A DNA stretch of 64,000 bases from Erigeron canadensis (lineage: Eukaryota > Streptophyta > Magnoliopsida > Asterales > Asteraceae), in contig NC_057761.1 of assembly GCF_010389155.1 (NCBI RefSeq), positions 21,516,501-21,580,500 on the forward strand. Reading direction: 5' to 3'. Below the pieces are notes generated by a model. The model made no database searches. It worked only from the letters and a program-made list of their open reading frames with translations, and was not told the origin of the DNA. The position numbers and the translations under genes were made by a program. Positions 54,358 through 64,000 of the stretch are shown one piece after another. Positions within the stretch are counted from its first letter, which is position 1. Each line of letters begins with the position of its first letter.

Positions 54358-55824
54358 CTTTAACATTACGTTTGAATTGTTAGAATAATGTAGAATACGA
54401 ATAACAATACAAAAAATATATTTTAAGCAACTAGTAAGAAGAAGCCTTTCACCGGTATTATATTACATGTCAACTTTCATTTCTGTAATGACTTAATAAT
54501 ATCAACCTCCGGTATAAAGATACCATCATCAGATTCCATGTGCCAATAGTTTCATCAGAATACAACCATGATCAAGTGAAATTCATAAATTAAGGCAATC
54601 CAAAATTATAGGAGGGACATGACAATGAATTATAACTACCGATTTACGTATAATTGGGTTGATTTGGGGAGTATTTTATACTAAACATATAAAACCAAAT
54701 GGTTCAACCAGAAAGAGACAAGGTAGGCTAGATTGAATGACAACCCATTGCATAAAGCCTTCTAAATTGCATTATTCAAACATTAAAGTTATTTTCAAAT
54801 AAATATGTTCTTGTAATCATAATCATAGACTTATATATAATATTTACTCCTTGTCAGCCAAATTATCCCAAGTTAGCCAATACTTTAAAATGAACCTTTT
54901 AACCGAGCCAATTTTAGCCAGTTACCCAACCCATTAGCCTGCATCTGTTGAGACAACTAATTATAATTCATGAACAACTATAACTGCAGTTAAGATTGAC
55001 ACAGCTTCAAGTACAGATTGAGCACTTTCAAACCCACCAAAACCAAAGCCTTCTAACAACTGACAAAGCTAAAGTTTCGCGTTCAGGGGTATCCGTGTTC
55101 TTTGGCTTATTGTCACCACCTAGATAAACAAACTTGATGGGCATGAATACACGCTACATAATATGACCATTAAGTAAAATAATTATTTGCAGATTTAGAG
55201 TTGCTCAAATTGTAACTCTGGTGAAAAATAATTATAAATTCTGCAACTCAATACACTAAGCCGTGGACCTGCAACTCAGTCAAATCTGCCATCCTCCTTT
55301 GACACCCAAAACAAGTATACAGCTAAGACACCAAAGAAAGAGGCCATGATGGCAAAGAAATACCAGTCCAAAAGAATTCCACCTAAGAAGACACGTCCTA
55401 CTTTAAATGAAAAGTTTAGCTATTGATAGAAAGTTTACGTGTTTAACACTGCAGTCAACCACCATTGAACGACATTAACATGTTATAATGACCCAAACAA
55501 GTTGATATGTATGTGGCCACCGGATCTTGAAAGACTTTGTACCATTCTATCCATTCATAAATCCGTGTCTACAGTTAAATTCTTGATCATGGCAATCGTG
55601 CAATTCATAAATACAATTTTTCTAAAACACTGCAGTCAACAAGCAATGGCTGACAATAATATTTGTAAACATGTTATGGACCCATAAGCTTTTTCTGTGT
55701 GTGGCCACTATCACTTGAAAGACTTTGTGTGACCCTTGACTCAAAGTCTACTTATTCATTTTTAATTTTAGCCCTAAAAGCTAAAACTAATATTTATAAC
55801 AAACTACAGTTATAAAACAATTAG

Positions 55825-58800
55825 ACGTGCATATATTATTTCTTTGCAATTATATCTACATAACAAGTAACAAAGTCAGTTCACTTATTCTCATAAGTTA
55901 TTTCTTCCTTTAAAGTAATTCCTAGTGATAACTCTAGAATCAATAAATGCAATAGCCTTCCTAACAAAAATATTTACCTACACAAACTACGAGATTCAAA
56001 ATACAATTGTTGTACATGACTCATAAACATAACCACGTCAGTTTCAAATATTTGCAATTTCTATACTGCTGAGATACACTGCAACGTAAGACTGGATACT
56101 GTAATTTGTGATATTAGAAAACGACGTTATTTTGGTCGCTGCTCACGTGCAGCTGTGAGTTGTCCAGATAACATTTTATAAATTAAAACTGAACATTGTA
56201 AGTTAAGATATTACAACAATTCCGTTGATTAAATCAGCTCCAACTGAAGGCTTTCCATTTCAACCAAAAATTTTTAAAACAATATATTCAGGATATAGAA
56301 TAGATACTGAATGATGAAAGCTTACAAACCAACACGTACGCATTTTCTTAAAGCTTCTAGATCAGATTTTTGCTGCACATTATACAATTCAGTCTGAAAT
56401 ATAATAAGGATAGTAACCCCTTGAACTCAACTGAGAATGGTCTGCACAAAAGATTGCAAAGAATGACACATAAACTTTAGCCGTCACAAGGGCGGTGGGA
56501 GATAATATGAGATGGCTGGAAGCAAATATTTACAAAATCTCAGATGGGTATAGTTCGAAAGCAACACTTATACAAAGTCAAAGGGAATTAGGGAAACGGT
56601 TAAAATCAACCTTTCCGGCAGTTCATGGAGAATCGCTAGTTCTTTGAAGGAATATTGCAGTGAGCTATCTGAAACTATAGTAGAGCATAATAGTGTTGCC
56701 TATTCTAAGAAAGCCAATTGGGATATTCATATGGGCATTTGGATACTCTTTTGGGTACTTGGATACGCTTTAGATAACTTTTAACCTGTTCGACCAGTTT
56801 AATCCATTTAGGCCATTTAATCATTATGAGTATTTTTATTAGTGCCTTTATTAAGGCCACCTGCCCTGGCTTAATAATCCAGATTGGCAAGTTCGTGGAT
56901 GGCTGGTGGTTTTCCCGGTTCCATAGGGTACTGGTGAAGTCCTGGGTTTGCTTGCCAGGTCAAAAAGTTGGCTCGAGTAGGATTTCCTGACTGACTTACT
57001 GTCTTACTCCCCAAAAAAAAAATAAACTTTTAAATGAAGACAGTACCTCATTTAACCACTCCCAATGCCAATAATTTCAAATATTTAGCTGATGCAAAGC
57101 TTCAGAGACTCCCCATGATCGTAGCAGTAAAGATCTGAAGAGCATTAAGCAACAATTCGTGGATACAAGTTCCTAAATTTCTTATATGTTGATTTATCAA
57201 CTACCATCTATAATCTTACTTCAAGTAAACATCTAAGAAAAATTCCATGATTTCATACTAAGGAACAAACTATTTATGTCACCAACACTGACTTTATGTT
57301 ACCTAATGCACTAGTCTGTCATGTCTACACTAAGATACAACATCAAAATACTTAACTTTTATCGACTCGATAACATCTTATATCTTTCACTGAAAGAGAA
57401 CTTAATATTATATGGTGTCAACTTCAACCCATTCACCTAATGCTCAATTTAGCTTTTTTTTTATCAGTAATTCAGTTAAGACAAGTCAAATGGGTCAACA
57501 AGTGCCTAAAATCACCTAAGGCTCAGTTTGGCTTAGTTTCTATCTCTAAGAGGTCCAATGGGCTAATCAAAAGATTTAGTTAAATGATCCACTCGGACAA
57601 TGATAATTACAAATTAAAAAACAATAAAACAAAACAAAATACACACACACAATACCGGCATGAAGCACGCCATGGTTCCCTCCACCACGCCAAGACCATG
57701 GTGGTAATGGTATGGCGTTACATCATGGAGGTGAGCTTCTGATGTCCTAATAATGGTTAATGGATACAAACTCCAAAATCACTTTTTGGAAAACATAGTT
57801 GAAAATTCTTAGGACCGCAGAGCTTACTAAACTCCATGTCCACACTGGGCACCTGCTAATGGGAGTTGAGGTGTTGAACCACCCTGGGCACTGCTAGCTG
57901 TTGGTAGAAAACTCAAAAAGTTTTCAGGTCGCATGGCCCGTTCCACCTCTAAATTTGAACTTTCAATAGACTATGGCACCGAACTCAGGGAGTCAATTAC
58001 TTAACGCTGTAAGCTCAAGGCTAATAATGTTACTAACTTCACTGAATTTATCAACTTACCCAGCAAACAAAGTTGGGCATGCCAAAAGTCGGGGAAGCAT
58101 AACATAAATAGGCACTATGGCAGACATCTCCATCTGCCATCTATGGTACATAAAGTATGAAAGGTTTATTAAGAAAAAAGGTGTACCAGAGTAGTCTGAA
58201 CTCTGAACTGTAGATGTTTATGTTGCTATCTTTTCCCCAACCATAATTGACTCTACACGGAGCAAGTGAATTTCAATGGAGTAGATAGGAGCTGCAAATG
58301 CTTCAACTGTTATTAGAAGGCACTGAGTACAAATTCTACTGGATACCTTAAAGCCACCTATGCAAATTAAAATGTGTCAGGTATAACAATATCATAGTCA
58401 ACTTAACAACAAAATTAGTAAATTAAAATTGCAATAAATCTAGGTGATATAAGTGCCTTATTTTCACCCATTTAACTTGCTCTCTACAGTAACTAAGTTT
58501 AATCACCAAGAGCAAATACTAGTGTATATCCTTTATCCAATGACTGGACCGTTATGCTCTATAAGTACCTTTAACTAAATTTCTCTTACATTTTACGAGG
58601 ATGGCCCAAACTGATTTTTAGTGGACATCACAAAATGTAACACTCATTTACAAACGTACATACATAATAAGTTTAAAACGTAGCATGTAACGGTCTTCCA
58701 TCATATACTGGTAATATGTCTCCCCTTTTTAGACATTTCAGTAGCACCTGGGACGAGTAGTAATCATGAAGACACCTGATCTCAACAGTAAGCAATGTGT

Positions 58801-60275
58801 GTCTTTGTGTAACCCAAACAAAGGAACTAAAATAGAAACTAACTAAACAGACGGAGCAAGTCATATGGGTTCATAGTCACCATATGCATTATTCAAATAT
58901 TATCAACCTCCATGGCTATTTATAATAATTCATATATTCAACCTAGTCAACCCAACCCAGCCCCTAGTGGTTCAGTAAATAAAAAAATCCCTTTTTGACG
59001 CCAATCTTGAATAGAATATTAGTCGTTCTGAAATGAACTCCTTTTGACACATTACAGAACCGTCTCCACCCGGCCATTATCCTACCTCTAGAAAAAACAG
59101 AAAACATTAAGCAAGAAGGGACATGACAATGAATTATAACTATCGATTTATGTGTAAATGGATTGATTTGGGGAGTATTTTATGCTAAACAGATCAAACC
59201 AAATGGTTCAACTAGAAAGAGGCAAGGTAGGCTAGATTGAATGACAACCCAGGTCTATTTTTTACTACATAAAGCCTCCTAAATTGCATTATTCAAATAT
59301 TAAAGTTATTTTCAAATAAATATGTTCTTGTAATCATATTCATAGATTTGTATATAATAGTTATAATATAATATTCTGGTCAGCCAAGTTACCCCATGTT
59401 ATCCAATACTTTAAGATGAACCTTTAAAGCGAGCAAATTTTGGCCACTTATCCAACCTCTCGGCCTGCATATGTTGTCTCAACTAATTCTAATTCATGAC
59501 CACATTCATGAACAACTATAAATGCAGTTAAAATTGACACAGCTTCAAGTACAGATTGAGCACTTTCAAACCCACCAAAACCAAAGCCTACTAACTGACA
59601 CAACTAAAGTTTCGTGTTCAGGGGTCTCCGTGGTCTTTGGCCTATTGTCACCACCTAGATAAACAAACTTGATGGGCTTGAATACATGCTACATAATATG
59701 ATCATTAAGTAAAATAATTATTAGCAAATTGAGAGTTGAACAAATTGTAACTCTGGTGAAAAATAATTATCAAATCTGCAACTCAATACACTAAGCCTTG
59801 GATCTGCAACTCAGTCAAATCTCCCATCCTCCTTGACTCCCAAAACAAGTTTACAACTAAGACGCCAAAGAAAGAGGCCATGATGGCAAAGAAATACCAG
59901 TCCAAAAGAATTCCACCTAAGAAGACACGTCCTACTTTAACTGATAAATTTGATAGAAAGTTTACGTCTTTAACACTGCAGTGAACCACCATTGAACGAC
60001 ATTAACATGTTATAATGACCCAAACAAGTTGATATATATGTGGCCACCGGCTCTTGAAAGACTTTGTACCATTCTATCCATTCATGAATCCAAGTCTACA
60101 GTTGAATTCTTGATCATGACAATCGTGCAATTCATATACAATTTTTCCAAACAATGCAGTCAACAAGAATTGGCTGACAATAATAGGAGAAACCACGTTA
60201 TGGACCCATTAGCTTTTTCTGTGTGTGACCACTATCACTTGAAAGACTTTGTGTGACCCTTGACTCAAACTCTAC
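55825..60275 (-). repeat. 4.5-kb tandem duplication, unit 2
   Basis: Collinear with unit 1 but lacks the stretch equal to about 54120-54600, including the ABC-transporter exon. It has lost the AG of one splice acceptor (about 56268). Confidence 0.9.
59783..59992 (-). pseudogene. Membrane-segment exon relic (unit 2)
   Basis: Reads KVGRVFLGGILLDWYFFAIM and ASFFGVLVVNLFW, a hydrophobic segment of about 30 residues; unit 1 has the same at about 55325-55410 (GGILLDWYFFAIMASFFGVL). Both frames are conserved, more than the surrounding DNA seems to be. No family assigned; the ABC exon near it makes a transporter plausible. Confidence 0.35.
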
Positions 60276-60329
60276 TATGAACTGTCTTGTGGACTCAAGT
60301 CGATATCTACCTAAGTATAACACTGCAGT

Positions 60330-60610
60330 CAAAAATCGTTGACCGATATTAACATGTTATAATGACCCAAAGAAGTTGATATGTATGTGGCCATTCATGA
60401 ATCCAAGTCTACGGTTAAATTCTTGATCATGACAATTGTGCAATTCATAAATACAAATTTTTCCAAAACACGGCAGCTAACAAGCATTGGCTGGCCATAA
60501 TACGAGTAAACACGTTATGGACCCATAAGCTTTTTGCCTTTTTCTATGTGTGGCCACTATCTCTTGAAAGACTTTGGGTGATCCTTGACTGACTCCAAGT
60601 CTACTATGAA
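60330..60610 (-). repeat. Partial third unit of the duplication
   Basis: Repeats only the right edge (equal to about 55450-55755 and 59970-60275), with GTTGATATGTATGTGGCCA, CTTGATCATGACAATTGTGC and CTTGAAAGACTTTGGGTGA. It ends about 130 bases before the LRR gene. Confidence 0.88.
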
Positions 60611-60679
60611 ATATCTTGTGGACTCAAGTCGATATCTACCTAAGTATATGTTCATAAAAGATTTTAAGGCATGCTGTGT

Positions 60680-60688
60680 TATATATAT
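60680..60688 (+). promoter_or_regulatory. TATA-like box of the LRR gene
   Basis: TATATATAT about 56 bases before the ATG at 60744, then GCCCCATTCACC. Confidence 0.4.
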
Positions 60689-60743
60689 GCCCCATTCACC
60701 CTGTATCTGAATTATACATCTACTCTATCCTAATTACTCCAAA

Positions 60744-61950
60744 ATGGAAGCCACTAATTTTATTGTCAATGTTACAATATTATTTCTGTTCTTTCAAACA
60801 TATGGCGCAAGCAGCAGCAACACCATGATTAAAGCTTCCTCAAATGTTACATGTATCCAAAGAGAGCGGCAAACACTTCTTTTATTCATAAAAGGCTTCA
60901 CGAACCAACCAGAATGGCTGTCACCATGGACCGGATTAGAATGTTGTGGGTGGCTGGGAGTTGCGTGTGACAATAGAACTGGTCATGTCGTCTCACTTGA
61001 TCTCTCTTCCAATGGTATCAACTCCACCATCCCCGTTTGGTTATCAAACCTTACTCGCCTCGTGCATCTAAACCTTCGCTATAACAGCTTCCATGGGGGA
61101 ATACCAGATTCTATTGGAACCTTGAGCTCTCTTTCTTACATGGACCTTTCAGATAATCAATTGTCTGGTCCTATTCCTGATTCAATTGGAAACTTGAGCT
61201 CTCTTTCTTCCATCCACCTTTCATCAAACCAATTGTCTGGTCCAATACCTCCCTCACTTGGTGCTCTATCATCTCTAACAGACCTCTTTCTTTCCTTTAA
61301 TCAATTGAGTGGGAGCATACCTGAAAGCATTGGACTACTCACCAGCCTACAATGGCTCGATCTTTTCCATAATCAATTGAGTGGGAACATTCCCACTAGT
61401 CTTGGTCAGCTTTCAAACCTCGAACTCCTTTATCTTGATAGTAATAAATTGAGTGCGGTTGTTTCTGAAATTCACTTCACCAAACTCTACAATCTAACCG
61501 ACTTGTGGTTGTCTGATAATACATTGATAATACATTGATAACGTGGAACGTCAGCCGTCATTGGATTCCTCCTTTACAATTGAAGTTTTTGGATGCAAGC
61601 TCCTGCTGCGACATGGGACCCCAATTCCCAAACTGGCTTCAAACACAAACACATCATCTTCGATGGTTACATCTTTCAAATTCGAGAATAAGAGATACAA
61701 TACCAGAGTGGTTTCAAAACATATCCTCTCATCTTTGGAGCTTGGATCTGTCCGACAACGAGATCGGACCCGAATTCCCAAATATTCAAACATCAACTAA
61801 TCTTATAGATTTATATCTTAGAAATTCGAGTATAAGAGACAGCATACCAGAGTAGTTTCAGAACATCTCCTCTCATCTTCAATGGTTGGTTCTGTCTGAC
61901 AACGAGATCCATGGAAATCTACCACGAATAATAGCGAATGACAACACAGG
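60744..61950 (+). pseudogene. Receptor-like protein (LRR, EIX/Cf-type) pseudogene
   Basis: Plant cell-surface LRR receptor-like protein, a family that includes pathogen-sensing proteins. Signal peptide at about residues 1-24 (NFIVNVTILFLFFQTYGASS), an LRRNT region with CCGWLGVACDNRTGHVVSLD, then about seven LRRs of the form L-x-x-L-x-L-S-x-N-x-L-S-G-x-I-P (DLSDNQLSGPIPDSIGNLSS). The frame breaks at 61516-61538, where an 11-bp unit GATAATACATT is tandemly doubled. The next frame (from 61535) continues SRHWIPPLQLKFLDASSC, QFPNWLQTQ, LHLSNSRIRDTIPEWFQNIS until a TAG at 61853-61855 in a repeated copy of IPEWFQN. Similarity stops near 61950; the remaining LRRs, membrane segment and tail are missing. 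An intact protein would be several times longer. Confidence 0.88.
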
Positions 61951-62404
61951 TATACAAGATTTTAATACTCTTTATTTTTATTTCTGCTGCTTGTGTTGGT
62001 CAGATTGGATAAGATGAATGATTTTTGCTTAAAAACTTATTCAGAGGTTTTGTTTTTGGTTAAGATTACGATGCGAGCTTTTATAAGATTTAAAATCAAT
62101 CACACTTTATATTTTGTTATAAAATGTTTAAGTTTTTAGTTTGTTGTTTAACTTATGCAGGTCAATTATGTTATACTAGGTTTTTTTTAAAAATATTTAT
62201 ATAATCTTAGTTTTAATTTTAATCTCATCTTAATTTTAATCTTCATATATACTATAACACAGTTAAACTAATTACTTATTAATCAATCAAATCGTTCAAT
62301 TTAATCAAATTAACTCTCGCTTATGTCATCATTTAGATTAACTAAAAATTAAAAATCTTAGTAATCATTATCCAACTATATTATTATACTATATTATAAT
62401 ACTA
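61951..62404. other. No gene seen
   Basis: AT-rich DNA after the LRR relic; nothing recognised. Confidence 0.6.
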
Positions 62405-63045
62405 CTCCTAATACTACGATATACGGTATCTATATAAATTGTATCATAAGAAAATTCGAATATGCCTCATACATGATTCATGAGTATGAAATAAACTATG
62501 GTTAAAGTAAACCAATGATCGAAGCTAAATTATAATAAACAGTAATGATAAATATAATATATGTTTAATTAGAGTTTTGGATTTACCTTAAATTTTTACT
62601 ATCACATCAAAATCAAAACTTATAAGCATATAGTGAATGACACAAATAGACTTGTGATTTCAGATTATAAACTCAATTTTTTGAAGTATTCATGTTATTA
62701 ACTTATTATAAGTAATATAAACAATATGGATTAAATTGAGAAAAAAGAAAAGACAATTTTATTCATAAAAAAATATTAATAAAATAATGTTATAATGGAC
62801 ATAGGTTAGTTTACATCAAATTAGTTTAATATATATTATAATATTTAATTAATTATTAAATAGCATATATTCAATTAAAGAAATTATCACCTAATATATA
62901 TCTCGAAGTTATGTTATTATTAGATTAGATTTAGATTAACTTTTTAAAATTTAAATATGACTAAAAGAACATGTGTCACTTTAATAAATCGTTACGTGTC
63001 GATTAAAGAAGGCTATAATCCTGTTTTAGTTTATTGGTAGATTAA
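62405..63045 (-). mobile_element. Older Helitron copy without the SINE
   Basis: Collinear with the Helitron at 35725-36850 (TTCATACATGATTC, ATGATAAATATAATATATG, GATTATAAACTCAATTTTT). The 5' end TCTACCAATAAACTAAAAC is at 63045 on the minus strand; the 3' end is eroded. It has the single, unduplicated SINE target TTACCTTAAATTTTTA at about 62584 and no tandem duplication. Confidence 0.65.
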
Positions 63046-64000
63046 TATTTATATTAATTTGTTGAAAAAGTCTTAGTAATTTACACTTTTTTGTTTTCCA
63101 TCAATAGTTTACACTATTTAACCCTGAACACTTAATTTATATTTATTTTTAGCCATATAATTTTTTAAAAATTACAATCATTTAATTAAATAAAAAAATT
63201 TCAACATATGAAATATTGTTTATACAAAATTATTTCAAAACCTAATGACTTATTAACAAACTTGGTTTTTGCCCCGTGCGTTGCACGAATTAACACAAAT
63301 TTATAACAAATAATTCAATAAAAAATTAATATAAAAAAATAACTTTCATTGAGGAATGAATATAATTTTTATGAAATTTAAGTAAAATGTCAATAAAACA
63401 CAAAGTATTAAACATTATTACAAAATAAATAAATAAATTTCAAGGGTGGGCGCCTGAGCTGAGTGCTTCCCCACTTCTCATCTCTTTTTTCATTATTCCT
63501 TATCCTCTCCCCACAAGCAAAGATTGTTTCACCATTCTTTTTCCATCTCTTCCCACTTAAAAGAAGACAAGGAAAAATAAAACAAATAAGGTAAGAGAGC
63601 GAGGAAGAACCGTCAACACCATTACCACTTTATTACCACCCCATAGGTACTATAGGCGGGTCAGCGTTCCACCTGGTCACCGATCGGTCCCCACCTTGCT
63701 ACCCCGTACTCTGTCCATCATCAAAAAACTAAACATATAGTATATAAAAACATAAATTCAATTTTTAATACAACATTTTTTGCAGTGACTCGTTATGTAA
63801 CACAACCAAAAATCATAATGGTTAACAAATTAAAAGCCAAAACGGGATACATTATAAATTACATGTTTTGTATATATTTATAAATAATTTTAACCATCTC
63901 ACTTTTTAATATAGTAAAGTTGTTTTGAAGGTCACACTTTATTATGTGTTTATATACTCTCTAATAACTTCTTTTAGAGAAATCTTGAATCAGACAGTAA
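63046..64000. other. AT-rich DNA, possible Helitron terminus
   Basis: At 63262-63290 the minus strand reads CGTGCAACGCACGGGGC, then AAAAACCAAG before T, a folded GC-rich end like those of Helitrons. No gene seen up to the window edge. Confidence 0.45.

Larger units (their letters stand above)
51150..55755 (-). repeat. 4.5-kb tandem duplication, unit 1
   Basis: Collinear with 55825-60275; for example AACCAACACGTA-CATTTTCT (51568 / 56329) and GACTTTGTACCATTCTATCC (55532 / 60060). It carries exon relics listed below. Confidence 0.9.

Noticed and set aside
1..64000. Endogenous plant pararetrovirus or other viral insertion
   Set aside because: All reverse-transcriptase and integrase traces fit LINE or LTR retrotransposon order; no movement protein or coat motif seen.

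Overview
This window looks like gene-poor nuclear DNA of a flowering plant. The repeats resemble families I associate with the daisy family (Asteraceae), but that placement is a recollection-based inference and is not proven by the sequence. It is AT-rich and full of microsatellites and plant-type transposons: an L1-like LINE, Ty1/copia, Ty3/gypsy, PIF/Harbinger, hAT, Mutator-like MITEs, Helitrons and tRNA-derived SINEs. I see no rRNA, no free-standing tRNA, no CRISPR array and no bacterial-type operon.

Layout. 0.4-5.35 kb: a LINE with an open ORF1, a broken ORF2 and a 3' hairpin plus poly(A). 5.5-6.5 kb: a deleted PIF/Harbinger element with a TAA target duplication. 6.7-7.9 kb: copia gag debris. 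9.3-9.8 kb: a 43-bp satellite. 10.0-14.5 kb: a decayed multi-exon RRM-like gene on the minus strand whose last long intron holds LINE, foldback, SINE, hAT and MITE insertions. 15.0-20.1 kb: one Ty1/copia element on the minus strand (gag, protease, integrase, partial RT, repeat-packed leader, LTR). 20.2-24.0 kb: Helitron-like ends, a MULE-MITE, a PIF transposase relic and a Ty3/gypsy LTR with primer-binding site. 25.7-26.1 kb: a degenerate WRN-exonuclease-like gene. 26.5-27.8 kb: an LTR whose promoter-proximal part is an array of hairpins with differing but self-complementary stems. 28.4-36.9 kb: nested retrotransposons (SINE, copia LTR, a 2.77-kb gypsy LTR inside another copia LTR) and a Helitron carrying a SINE. 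38-41 kb: MITE, SINE-like and Helitron pieces. 41.6-48.8 kb: a 3.5-kb tandem duplication of a CXIP4-like gene, both copies broken. 51.1-60.6 kb: a 4.5-kb tandem duplication (two full copies and one partial) holding exon relics, one of an ABCD-type ABC transporter. 60.7-61.95 kb: a receptor-like LRR protein gene broken by an 11-bp duplication. The rest is Helitron debris.

Working together. No pathway is encoded here. The only host-gene traces (RRM-like, WRN-exonuclease-like, CXIP4-like, ABCD-like, LRR receptor-like protein) are all damaged or of doubtful integrity. The window is best read as a record of nested insertion, tandem duplication and gene decay. The most unusual structure is the hairpin array at 26.74-27.35 kb.
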